This document shows, piece by piece, positions 56,768 through 63,884 of a stretch of DNA of 64,000 nt; the stretch's first letter is position 1; each line of letters opens with the position of its first letter. The position numbers and the translations under genes were made by a program. Below the pieces are notes generated by a model. It had not been told where the DNA came from, ran no database searches, and saw only the letters and a list, made by a program, of their open reading frames with translations. The stretch comes from Branchinecta lynchi (taxonomy: Eukaryota; Arthropoda; Branchiopoda; Anostraca; Branchinectidae), in contig JAKZAP010000003.1 of NCBI GenBank assembly GCA_023053575.1, positions 32,184,228-32,248,227 of the forward strand, given 5' to 3'.

Positions 56768-57076
56768 TTACTGAGTAAACAGTTCTAAATCCACATATGT
56801 TTCTTTGTTCTTGTTTTCGCGTACAATAGGCTGCAAAACTAGATTTTTCTTTAAAAGTAATTCGTTAGCAATGGCATTATATTTCTGTGTTATAAACAAA
56901 TCACATGGTTTGTCATTATGATTAATAACTACAACCAACTTATCACCATATTTTGTCTTAGCAATTCTCATTTTAACAATAGTATATTTCAATCCTAGAA
57001 CTAGTTCTTCTTTCCTGATTGTCTGATTGTATTTATTCATTCTGATTGTATTCAAGACTTCCTTTGTGGACTCCAT
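56768..57076 (-). CDS. Small Polinton protein, possibly OB-fold-like
   Basis: 102 residues. ELVLGLKYTIVKMRIAKTKY is followed by GDKLVVVINHNDKPCDLFI, a run of short beta strands, then a helix (YNAIANELLLKKN) and another strand. That order looks like a small OB-fold or single-strand-binding-like protein, as in other viruses of this group; this is inference and I know no assigned function. It is the last gene before the terminus. Start context CTAATAAATGG matches the other element genes. Confidence 0.7.
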   Translation of the reverse strand: MESTKEVLNTIRMNKYNQTIRKEELVLGLKYTIVKMRIAKTKYGDKLVVVINHNDKPCDLFITQKYNAIANELLLKKNLVLQPIVRENKNKETYVDLELFTQ

Positions 57077-57096
57077 TTATTAGGGGATGATTTTAT
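57074..57096 (-). promoter_or_regulatory. TAAATG start motif before the 102-residue ORF
   Basis: Minus strand TAAAATCATCCCCTAATAAATG: AAAAT tract 17 bases ahead of CTAATAAATG. Confidence 0.5.
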
Positions 57097-57113
57097 TAAA
57101 TAAAAATCCAGGC

Positions 57114-58487
57114 TCACAAACTCACATACATATTTTTGTTAATAATACCTAATGTAGCTTTTCTTTCATAATATATAACACAGTAAATATTATATGGTAC
57201 AGGCTGAGCGTGTTTTAATGTTAAACTTATTTCAATATCAGCAGTTGTTCCATTATATATACTTGATTCGTGTTTGGAAACATCGAAACAGAATAGTGGA
57301 TATACTTCTTTAAATTCTTCTATACTAACAACACTACCAGTATCAAATGCTAATTGCTTATAGCCCAAATGTATGAACCTATTGTAAAGATTTGAGTATT
57401 TACATTTCTCATCGCTAAAGTCGCATTTGAGTGGTTCTTCAGGATATTTATCCCCATTAATTCTAAGTTCTATGTCTGTTAAATTCATATGATCAAACAC
57501 CATATTATTCATTAATTGATTGTTATGCTTTTCATTTTTCTGTAACATCACAACGATTTTTGTAGGACTATTTCTCTCAGACACAACTTTCCAGGTGTGC
57601 TCCTTATTCTGACTAACATCACTTTTATAACTATTACATGCTTCCCACATCAGATTATGCTTTTTATCCTTAGCAAGATCCTTTTCTAATTCACTCATCA
57701 TTTCGATACTAGGAGCTACAATAGGGATCTTCCAGGATAAATACTCGATTACTACTTTGAAATTAGTATTTCCATTTCTTATAATCATGTTGTTATCATC
57801 ATTTCTTCTTAGAAATAATTTATGCGATGCACCTCTGAAGAATCGTTTGTTTCCTTTCAGAAATCCAAACAATTCTGATAATGGTAAATACATATTTACT
57901 AATTTACTGCTCTTTGTTCTGTTATATCTTTTTTCAAATCCTTTATTATAATTATTATTATTTCTCAAACTGACTGTTCCACCCCCTGCTGCAGCCCCTG
58001 CAGCCCCTGCTACTACTGGAGTTGCAGTAAACGAAGCAATAACAGGATTAATTTCTTTTCCTTGATTATAATCTTTATACCAGAAATGATTTCTTGCTGC
58101 ACTTCTAGAATAATCATCAGAGTATTCAATCAACTTTGTAACGGTAGTTGTAATACCAACATGATTAATTTTTTCAACCGATTCATCGTTTATTACATAC
58201 TCAGCGGTACTGAATAAATTAAATCCATTATTCGTTAAAGTAGCAACATCGGTTGCAGCTATAGGAGTCCCATCTTCGTTTACTATTCTGACACTGACAT
58301 CAAGATAACTTTCACTTGGATAAAACCAGGAATCTAATTTCTTTGTTACGAATTCAAACTCTGATTTATTAGATACATTCACATCTGTTTCTCGAATTTC
58401 TTTAAATTCATATTTAACCACTGTATCATCCACAAGCGGTTCGTCAAATATGTTCCATTGAGGACTGATAACTTTATTTACTGCCAT
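57114..58487 (-). CDS. Major capsid protein (double jelly-roll, hexon-like)
   Basis: 457 residues, intact. It opens with MAVNKVISPQWNIFDEPLVD and has a beta-rich pattern throughout, e.g. FVTKKLDSWFYPSESYLDVS and later KHAQPVPYNIYCVIYYERKA at the C-terminus. A Gly/Ala-rich loop sits at about 151-171. Length and layout are those of Polinton/adintovirus hexon-like proteins, which trimerise into the virion shell. Assigned by family resemblance and position beside the penton-like gene; a structure prediction would settle it. Start context TATAAATGG. Stop lies 37 bases before the next start. Confidence 0.8.
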   Translation of the reverse strand: MAVNKVISPQWNIFDEPLVDDTVVKYEFKEIRETDVNVSNKSEFEFVTKKLDSWFYPSESYLDVSVRIVNEDGTPIAATDVATLTNNGFNLFSTAEYVINDESVEKINHVGITTTVTKLIEYSDDYSRSAARNHFWYKDYNQGKEINPVIASFTATPVVAGAAGAAAGGGTVSLRNNNNYNKGFEKRYNRTKSSKLVNMYLPLSELFGFLKGNKRFFRGASHKLFLRRNDDNNMIIRNGNTNFKVVIEYLSWKIPIVAPSIEMMSELEKDLAKDKKHNLMWEACNSYKSDVSQNKEHTWKVVSERNSPTKIVVMLQKNEKHNNQLMNNMVFDHMNLTDIELRINGDKYPEEPLKCDFSDEKCKYSNLYNRFIHLGYKQLAFDTGSVVSIEEFKEVYPLFCFDVSKHESSIYNGTTADIEISLTLKHAQPVPYNIYCVIYYERKATLGIINKNMYVSL

Positions 58488-58508
58488 TTATATAAGAAAG
58501 AAATTATT
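58485..58508 (-). promoter_or_regulatory. TAAATG start motif before the capsid gene
   Basis: TATATAAATG preceded by AATTTCTTTC. It differs from the CTAATAAATG form but keeps TAAATG and an upstream A-rich AATT. Confidence 0.45.
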
Positions 58509-58517
58509 AAATAAAAC

Positions 58518-58874
58518 TTATTTCAGAATCTTTAATCCATTTCCAGTCATTAACGTTTTGATCAAGTCCTGACTTCTTTGATTTAAAATCCTTTTATTTG
58601 TACCGATAAGATCCTTCATCGATTTTTTGTTTCCAATTACATCAATGAGTTCCTTCTTGTTTACATCGATCAGATCTTTCCCATATTCTATTGCTCTGTT
58701 TTTCAACAACTCAAATCTCGGTTTAATAATATTATTATACATTGACATAGCCCCATCTTTTATTTGTTTTGCTGACGTTTGAAATAACTGGGAATTAACA
58801 ATGTTTTTGAATACACTACCGATGCCACTTCCATACTGCTTTTTATAAAGTAATCGCTTATTATTAATCAACAT
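58518..58874 (-). CDS. Small basic virion-associated protein (candidate)
   Basis: 118 residues, Lys-rich (no Trp or His). Near the N-terminus it has KKQYGSGIGSVFKNIVNSQL; the YGSG-IG segment resembles the Gly-Gly type sites that adenain-like proteases cut, as in adenovirus minor virion precursors. The rest is helical. It lies between the two capsid genes, which suits a minor or cement protein. Function unproven. Start context CTATAAATG. Confidence 0.65.
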   Translation of the reverse strand: MLINNKRLLYKKQYGSGIGSVFKNIVNSQLFQTSAKQIKDGAMSMYNNIIKPRFELLKNRAIEYGKDLIDVNKKELIDVIGNKKSMKDLIGTNKRILNQRSQDLIKTLMTGNGLKILK

Positions 58875-58893
58875 TTATAGGTAAAGAATTTTA
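58872..58893 (-). promoter_or_regulatory. TAAATG start motif before the 118-residue ORF
   Basis: AAAATTCTTTACCTATAAATG on the minus strand; AAAATT is 15 bases before TAAATG. Confidence 0.5.
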
Positions 58894-58906
58894 TTTCACT
58901 AATCCT

Positions 58907-59629
58907 TTAAGCTTTTCTTAAATGCAGCACGTATCCAACGTTATCACCATTCAAATCGATAGGTCTTCCCAACTGATCAGTAATTGTCATTCTCAAGGAG
59001 TAAATAAAGTCTTTTGTATTAATAGGAAGGTAGATTAATTGTCTAGGATTCTCAACAATTTGACAACCCGGTTCTGTATTAGGAACAAATGTCCAAATGA
59101 CATCTGATTTACTTTTGTTTACGATAGAACTGTTTACAAGAGAGCAGTGAATTAGTATTTTATCAACGCTTCTTGTTATATTCGGAAGCTTTGTACCTTC
59201 ATTGATTTTCTTAGATATCTCACTATCCTTCTCAAATCCTAAAATCTGACACAAGTCACTATTAAATCTAAACACATATTTTTCTTGTAATAGTATGACA
59301 AATCTCATAGATGCTGGATTGGATGAAATTACAATAGGACATTTATCTTTTGGGGTATCAAAATACTGACACAAAAAATAATTCAAACAATCATCGTTAT
59401 ACATCCCATTAGGAATAGTAACATTCATCCATTCTGTTGCATTATTATCTTCATCTTTCCTGTATTGAAATGTATTATTTCCAAATTTATCACTTATATT
59501 ATGCCATGAATACCACAAAGTACACTGATTCAAACCTATTTCATAACCCCAATTACGATTCAATTCGATTGGTTGACTAAATGTTATATCAATGATACTT
59601 TCATTACCTTCAATGTTTAACAACACCAT
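58907..59629 (-). CDS. Penton-like minor capsid protein (single jelly-roll)
   Basis: 240 residues, intact. MVLLNIEGNESIIDITFSQP leads into alternating strands; later YFLCQYFDTPKD and VIWTFVPNTEPGCQIVENP; it ends YVLHLRKA. All-beta composition, length near 240 and location next to the hexon-like gene match the Polinton minor capsid protein that forms pentamers at the vertices. Named by analogy; no catalytic motif expected. Start context CTAATAAATGG. Confidence 0.75.
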   Translation of the reverse strand: MVLLNIEGNESIIDITFSQPIELNRNWGYEIGLNQCTLWYSWHNISDKFGNNTFQYRKDEDNNATEWMNVTIPNGMYNDDCLNYFLCQYFDTPKDKCPIVISSNPASMRFVILLQEKYVFRFNSDLCQILGFEKDSEISKKINEGTKLPNITRSVDKILIHCSLVNSSIVNKSKSDVIWTFVPNTEPGCQIVENPRQLIYLPINTKDFIYSLRMTITDQLGRPIDLNGDNVGYVLHLRKA

Positions 59630-59650
59630 TTATTAGAAATATTTTTTATA
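59627..59650 (-). promoter_or_regulatory. TAAATG start motif before the penton-like gene
   Basis: AATATTTCTAATAAATG, with an A-run further upstream. It includes TCTA, the core also seen in late promoters of CroV and its virophage. Confidence 0.5.
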
Positions 59651-60463
59651 TATTGAATTGCAATATCTCTTCGTAAGAAATTTATTTCGCATTAACGAAT
59701 CCAAAATATCAATAGCTTCATTTCTCACCTCATCAGATGTATTTCCGTTTACTCTGCTACCTATCAAAGTGTATAGTTTTGAAATCATTTCATCACAATT
59801 CATAAATACTCCAGTTCCTTGTTGGTTGACTAATGGGAAATAGGTTTGAATGGTTTTTAACCTATTCTTGTATTCTTTTATAAATTCAATGTGTTTATCA
59901 TACTTACTAGAACTATAACTTTTACTTTTCATACCACCATAACTTTGACTTATAGATGTTAAATAATTCAGAGCCCCATCTATTTCGTTATGATGCTTAA
60001 GGTAATAATGAGGCATTTTAAAATAATTATCGGTACCATTCCAGTCATCTTTATATTTTAAATTAATTTGATTTAATAATTCCACATCAATATTTAAGTT
60101 TAGATTTACGTCATATGGTTGTTCTAGATTGGGTTCTATAGCAGGAGTGGGAGCTCGACTCGATTCCTCTGAATTAGTGGTCTGTAAAGCTGTTTTAAAT
60201 GTATCACCTAATCTGATAAACCGTCTTCTTGAATTATTATCACCTTCAAGTAGTTTATTAATTATCGTTTCAGCGTTCTCTTGTAATTTTTTGATGGTAT
60301 CTTTAGTGTTTTCTTTTTGTGCTATAATAACTGGAGCGTTTAATTCTGAAGCATATTCCCGAAATCCTGCCTTCTCCATCTCATTTTGTTGAACCTTGCT
60401 TCTCTGAATTTCTCTGTTCTTCACTATATCCGATAACATATCACTCAACCGTCTTGAATCCAT
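59633..60463 (-). CDS. Conserved Polinton protein of unknown function
   Basis: 276 residues. The N-terminal 100 are charged and probably helical (IVKNREIQRSKVQQNEMEKA), then a Pro/Asn-rich linker (about 107-135). The C-terminus carries KLYTLIGSRVNGNTSDEVRN followed by IDILDSLMRNKFLTK. I recall similar C-termini in other Polinton proteins, without an assigned role. Stop and the next start are 3 bases apart. Possibly virion-associated. Confidence 0.7.
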   Translation of the reverse strand: MDSRRLSDMLSDIVKNREIQRSKVQQNEMEKAGFREYASELNAPVIIAQKENTKDTIKKLQENAETIINKLLEGDNNSRRRFIRLGDTFKTALQTTNSEESSRAPTPAIEPNLEQPYDVNLNLNIDVELLNQINLKYKDDWNGTDNYFKMPHYYLKHHNEIDGALNYLTSISQSYGGMKSKSYSSSKYDKHIEFIKEYKNRLKTIQTYFPLVNQQGTGVFMNCDEMISKLYTLIGSRVNGNTSDEVRNEAIDILDSLMRNKFLTKRYCNSIYKKYF

Positions 60464-60482
60464 TTATATACAAGTAATTTTA
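60461..60482 (-). promoter_or_regulatory. TAAATG start motif before the 276-residue ORF
   Basis: AAAATTACTTGTATATAAATG. The upstream AAAATT overlaps the end of the integrase reading frame. Confidence 0.5.
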
Positions 60483-61289
60483 TTTCATAATAAATTTTGA
60501 AAGTTCTTTTTCATAAAACCCTCCTTGAATTAATTCCCCACTTTTGTCAGATATTTCATAAGTAATGGGAATGGTAGGTCTGATGGTTGCTATCTGAAAT
60601 ACTTCATCTGTATAATTAGGTAAATATCCTTTATCGAAAATACTTTTTTCTTTTTTAATTCTGACTAAATCCCCTACTTTGACGTTTCCTGTGATTTTGT
60701 AGTCATCTACTGGAGGAAACAGAGCACTAAAAACCTTTTTCTGATTAACCTTTTTACTAGCATCAACTGGTTTCATTTGTATTGAACGGTGGTACGAGTT
60801 ATTATAATTACTCACAAATAAAGGTAAAATATCAATCCAATTAGTAGTGTTATTGTGAGTGAAATATTTCCATAACTTTTCTTTTAGCGTTCTGTTGAAT
60901 CGTTCTACAATTTGCGCTTTCAATTCGCTTTCAGATGCAAACCAGTGTATGCCGTTATTTTTCAAAAAAGTTTGAACATTTCTCATAACAAATTCCTTAC
61001 CTTTATCAGTTTGCAACTTTCTAGGAATTCTTTCTTTAAATATAACACTGAATGCTTTTATTATTTCAGCACCCGTTTTATCTTTCAGAGGGATACACCA
61101 AGCATATTTACTAAAGCAATCAATAACAGTTAAAATGTAATTTGTTTTCTTATTTTCTTTTTTATATTTCTGCATATCAACTAAATCAGCTTGCCATTGC
61201 CATTGCATAGTGAACATACACTCGCCTCCTTTCAAAGTTATGATAGGAAGGTTTGTGTAACGTATACACATTCTCATTTTGCAACACAT
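60480..61289 (-). pseudogene. Integrase (rve), catalytic and C-terminal part
   Basis: The frame, from about WQADLVDMQ onwards, carries the retroviral-type integrase core. D35 in WQAD, D95 in LQTDKGKEF and E129 in IVERFNRT correspond to the D,D-35-E triad. An SH3-like end follows (VGDLVRIKKEKSIFDKG). The first 25 or so codons of the frame are out-of-frame readthrough. The N-terminal part lies in another frame (61186-61449), so a single-base shift near 61190-61216 breaks the gene. In Polintons this enzyme inserts the element. Likely inactive unless the shift is an assembly error. Confidence 0.85.
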
Positions 61290-61449
61290 TTTTTATTTTA
61301 TCCTTGGAAACCTTAACACCATTTTCTTTTAATTTTCTGTAAATATCATCCACACCTGAATAATTAGAATAATACGTCTTTAAAATATCTGTTTCTGCGT
61401 TGAGGTTTTTTTTAAAAAGCGATTTTTCCTCGATCCGCAAATAACACAA
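61186..61449 (-). pseudogene. Integrase N-terminal part, separate frame
   Basis: From about NAETDILKTYYSNYSGVDDI to NVYTLHKPSYHNFERRRVYV this frame carries the helical N-terminal region that precedes the integrase core in Polintons. The first codons (MCYLRIEEK...) overlap the zinc-ribbon ORF in another frame and are probably not integrase. No start context of the TAAATG type is present. It lies -1 relative to the zinc ribbon and the following core is +1 relative to it, so the two outer pieces share a frame. Confidence 0.75.
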
Positions 61450-61547
61450 TTCCCTTTCAGCATTGGAACATTATTTTTTTGTGACACTGCCTTAAACATT
61501 GATTCAGTGTCAGTGCTCTTTTTACATTTCATACAATAAATCTCCAT
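61380..61547 (-). CDS. Small zinc-ribbon protein (DUF5679-like)
   Basis: 55 codons, too short for most gene callers. MEIYCMKCKK and NCVICG form two CxxC pairs (C5/C8 and C34/C37) with about 25 residues between, ending in basic residues. Similar short 'YC.KC......LKG.C..CG' proteins or domains (DUF5679) occur in Polintons and other DNA viruses. Start context CTAATAAATGG. A T5A8 run (61406-61418) near its end includes a T_TTA_AAA heptamer, after which the integrase frame continues at -1. It may be the N-terminal domain of the integrase. Confidence 0.75.
   Translation of the reverse strand: MEIYCMKCKKSTDTESMFKAVSQKNNVPMLKGNCVICGSRKNRFLKKTSTQKQIF
61410..61416 (-). promoter_or_regulatory. Possible -1 frameshift heptamer T_TTA_AAA
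   Basis: Minus strand, in the zinc-ribbon frame. A -1 shift here enters the integrase N-terminal frame. Because the same run is a homopolymer and a second, opposite shift follows, decay or assembly error explains it equally well. Confidence 0.3.
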
Positions 61548-61568
61548 TTATTAGAAAATAATTTTTAT
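61545..61568 (-). promoter_or_regulatory. TAAATG start motif before the zinc ribbon
   Basis: AAAATTATTTTCTAATAAATG, the clearest match to the consensus AAAATT-N(8-9)-TAATAAATG; it overlaps the protease stop. Confidence 0.55.
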
Positions 61569-61909
61569 AAACGAAAAGCTACCAACTTCATTTTGCGCTT
61601 AATGTAGGAAATACAGTGAAGTCCACAGTTTACTTCGTCTATATTTTGGACAGCAAGATTTTCATAAGCTATCTTTTTCTTTGAAGTTCTTAGATATTTA
61701 ATTATTTCTTTTCCTGGGGGAATACCGAAAGAATCAAAAAATTCTACATGGGGGTATTCAGGTAGATTACAATACGCAACCCAGTGAGTTCCAGGCATTC
61801 CACGTTTGTCATAGTTGATTACACCGCATTCCGAATCGTTTATATGTTTGGGTAGCGTATCTAAAGAGAAAACACCTCGAAACTGTGGTATACTCCCTAA
61901 TGCATCCAT
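61565..61909 (-). CDS. Adenain-like cysteine protease (Ulp1 fold)
   Basis: 114 residues from the first ATG. GTHWVAY holds the catalytic His, EFFDSFG the acidic residue, NLAVQ the oxyanion Gln and VNCGLHCISY the nucleophile Cys. All four are present, so the enzyme looks intact. In this group it matures virion proteins. The frame stays open for 19 codons upstream of that ATG and there encodes GPLTNFDI, which I recognise as the usual start of the domain. There is no ATG in that stretch and no TAAATG context. The frame is -1 relative to the upstream ORF, pointing to frameshift expression. Confidence 0.88.
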   Translation of the reverse strand: MDALGSIPQFRGVFSLDTLPKHINDSECGVINYDKRGMPGTHWVAYCNLPEYPHVEFFDSFGIPPGKEIIKYLRTSKKKIAYENLAVQNIDEVNCGLHCISYIKRKMKLVAFRL

Positions 61910-61932
61910 AATATCAAAATTGGTTAGAGGTC

Positions 61933-62499
61933 CTACTTTACTTTTGCTTCTTTTTTGATGTCCCCGTTTTTTGACTTCCTAGGCCTTCCACGTACCCCAT
62001 TACCCACAACTTTTTGTGTTCCTGGAAGTGTAAGCGCTCCACCGGTGTTAACATCATCGGTTTTCTTCTTAGGTCTTCCCCGTACACCATTACCCACAAC
62101 TTTTTGCGTTCCAGGAAGTGTAAGCGCTCCACCTGTGTTGGTTATGTTATCCACCAATTTCTTACCAGCGAATGTACCCAAAGCAGCAGCTCCGCTTGTT
62201 AAAGCTGCCTTACCAAGGGCTACAGCTAACGGTATTAAGAATGGAAGTAATCCACCTTTTTGAATCGCTTCTCTCATCTGCTTGTATGATACATCTATGT
62301 CACAACCCTTATTATTCATTTTACATGTTTCAATTTTATCAATTTGTCGTTTACTTAAAAGTAACTTGACTTGTTCTCGTTCATTTTGTCTACTATGACT
62401 AACACGTATCTGACATTTTTGTTTAGCATCAAAACATTTCTTCAGCTTTCCTTTCTGAAGCTTTGACAAATAAACTGTATACTCAAATATCTCAACCAT
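61933..62499 (-). CDS. Basic virion-core-like protein with hydrophobic segment and tandem repeats
   Basis: 188 residues. A charged N-terminal half; then GGLLPFLIPLAVALGKAALT, a hydrophobic amphipathic stretch like those in adenovirus-type minor core proteins; then two tandem 27-residue repeats, each with NTGGALTLPGTQKVVGNGVR and a GRPKK/GRPRK AT-hook-like end. The DNA repeats are near 61975-62050 and 62056-62130. It probably binds DNA or membranes in the virion (inference). Start context CTAATAAATGG. An A_AAA_AAC heptamer lies 31 bases before its stop. Confidence 0.8.
   Translation of the reverse strand: MVEIFEYTVYLSKLQKGKLKKCFDAKQKCQIRVSHSRQNEREQVKLLLSKRQIDKIETCKMNNKGCDIDVSYKQMREAIQKGGLLPFLIPLAVALGKAALTSGAAALGTFAGKKLVDNITNTGGALTLPGTQKVVGNGVRGRPKKKTDDVNTGGALTLPGTQKVVGNGVRGRPRKSKNGDIKKEAKVK
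61966..61972 (-). promoter_or_regulatory. Candidate programmed -1 frameshift site A_AAA_AAC
   Basis: On the minus strand the zero-frame codons are TCA AAA AAC, so the heptamer is exactly in the X_XXY_YYZ register. The -1 frame downstream is open into the protease. I see no strong hairpin within 10 bases downstream; GGGGAC follows directly. Confidence 0.55.
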
Positions 62500-62520
62500 T
62501 TATTAGGGAATTAATTTATC
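62497..62520 (-). promoter_or_regulatory. TAAATG start motif before the core-like protein
   Basis: AAATTAATTCCCTAATAAATG. This would be the only promoter for both the core-like protein and the protease. Confidence 0.5.
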
Positions 62521-62529
62521 ATATAAAAT

Positions 62530-63153
62530 TTATTTACCAGCCATCATTTTTTCTATTCTGGTAACGAATGGTTTGTCAACAGGTTTTAGCTCTAGCTCTA
62601 GAAGCCTTTTTAAAATATTTACTACTGCTCTTTCAATATTATCGATACGAGTTTTTTGACCAGCAAACTTTCCTTCAATTATACCGTTATGGGTGTGTTG
62701 CCCAAGAAGCTTTTTGTCATAATCTAAAAGATTCATAGTTAACGTTGCTAAATTAACAGCATCATTTTTGTTTCTAGGGTTTTGAACATTTGTTATCAAC
62801 TTGTTTTCAGCGTTAATCTCTTTATCATTAACTCGAACTATTTCTTTTACAAATAACCCTTTATCTTTAATCCTTACCAATAAATTATCAGGAGAATCAT
62901 CTATCGCAGTTAATCTGTTGATATCTTCGCTAAAGTACTGATTTGCCCCCACTTGTTGTGCGATAATTTCTTCTTTAAATTGATTCAAAATAATAGTCAT
63001 AGATCTGAAACTAATAGCGTCCTGGTCAGCTTTCGCATCCCCTAACATAATAATTCTCTTACCTTGTAGGTTAATATTACCGTTGTCATCAGTAACTCTC
63101 TTTTCATTCGATTCATTACTAACCTTTTTTCCAACACTACCAAATTTATTCAT
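62530..63153 (-). CDS. Fibre-like trimeric virion protein (candidate)
   Basis: 207 residues. The middle (LITNVQNPRNKNDAVNLATL, then TMNLLDYDKKLLGQHTH) resembles the 'I.NV..P....DAVN..Y/T' pattern at the trimerisation repeats of phage and virus fibres. The C-terminal 40 residues are a likely coiled coil (IDNIERAVVNILKRLLELEL). It could be a fibre or penton-associated protein; sequence alone does not prove it. Start context ATAATAAATG, only 16 bases after the ATPase stop. Confidence 0.7.
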   Translation of the reverse strand: MNKFGSVGKKVSNESNEKRVTDDNGNINLQGKRIIMLGDAKADQDAISFRSMTIILNQFKEEIIAQQVGANQYFSEDINRLTAIDDSPDNLLVRIKDKGLFVKEIVRVNDKEINAENKLITNVQNPRNKNDAVNLATLTMNLLDYDKKLLGQHTHNGIIEGKFAGQKTRIDNIERAVVNILKRLLELELKPVDKPFVTRIEKMMAGK

Positions 63154-63175
63154 TTATTATAGAAATAAATTATCC
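63151..63175 (-). promoter_or_regulatory. TAAATG start motif before the fibre-like gene
   Basis: AATTTATTTCTATAATAAATG, all within the 16-base gap and the end of the ATPase gene. Confidence 0.5.
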
Positions 63176-63847
63176 GGTAAATTTTTCAAAGTTTTTCCTG
63201 TACTTAAGGGTTTTATCTTTTATTTTTAAATCTATGAAGAAAAAACCGTAGCCCTTGGTTGCAGTCTCGAATTGTTTGAGAAATTTTTCATCGTCTATAC
63301 TGGATACATGGCTTTGTCTTATTAATTTTACTTCTTTTGGATTAGAACACTGAAAGAATGCAAAATAATTGCACTGGAGCCTTACCACCTTTGGCGTTTT
63401 ATGATAGCTTTGAGACAAGTAAATAATTGAGGCATTTTTCTTTCTTCCTCTTATGAATAAATCTTCTATTTTCTTCTGGTCTTTTTCAGTGACAAAATCG
63501 TCAAAGATAATCAAGTTTTGGTATTCAGGGTCTAAGTCGTCAACATCGACAATATCATCAAGATTGTTACTTACTGTTAAGACTTTCGATTTGCATTGTG
63601 ACTCCAAAGTGGTTAAATTGGTTATAAGGTCTTGATATTTATCTTCTTCAAGATCTTTAGCATACAAGTATATTCGGTTGAAACAAAGATATTCATAAAT
63701 TAAATTCAAAAGAAGGTTTGTTTTCCCTGTTCCAGAACTACCACAAATTAAGAGTCTGAATGGCCACTGAGGTGCAAGGTCGTGCTTATTCTGATAAGTG
63801 TTCTTTTCGCTAAAATCATACACTTTGATTGGAGCCTTTTCATTCAT
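63170..63847 (-). CDS. Genome-packaging ATPase (A32/FtsK-HerA type)
   Basis: 225 residues, intact. Walker A GSSGTGKT at 36-43; Walker B LIIFDDF at 112-118 with D116/D117; a later IIYLSQSYHKTPKVVRLQC segment where the family has its sensor motif. PFRLLICGSSGTGKTNLLL is the usual lead-in of the A32-like packaging ATPases of Polintons, virophages and large DNA viruses. These drive DNA into the capsid. It is the first gene of the minus-strand series. Start context CTAAATAAATG. Confidence 0.92.
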   Translation of the reverse strand: MNEKAPIKVYDFSEKNTYQNKHDLAPQWPFRLLICGSSGTGKTNLLLNLIYEYLCFNRIYLYAKDLEEDKYQDLITNLTTLESQCKSKVLTVSNNLDDIVDVDDLDPEYQNLIIFDDFVTEKDQKKIEDLFIRGRKKNASIIYLSQSYHKTPKVVRLQCNYFAFFQCSNPKEVKLIRQSHVSSIDDEKFLKQFETATKGYGFFFIDLKIKDKTLKYRKNFEKFTG

Positions 63848-63870
63848 TTATTTAGGAAGAATTTTTCATT
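63845..63870 (-). promoter_or_regulatory. TAAATG start motif before the ATPase gene
   Basis: AAAAATTCTTCCTAAATAAATG. Upstream of it lies the 21-bp repeat array. Confidence 0.5.
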
Positions 63871-63884
63871 ATAAGATTTACTTG

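Noticed and set aside
61186..61289. Second integrase break as programmed frameshift
   Set aside because: The shift is +1 at GCAATGGCAATGG with no known slippery or shifty-stop signal; mutation or sequencing error is simpler.
61938..62263. Overlapping ORFs on both strands in the AT-hook repeat region
   Set aside because: Shadows of the 188-residue ORF produced by its 81-base repeat having no stops in several frames.
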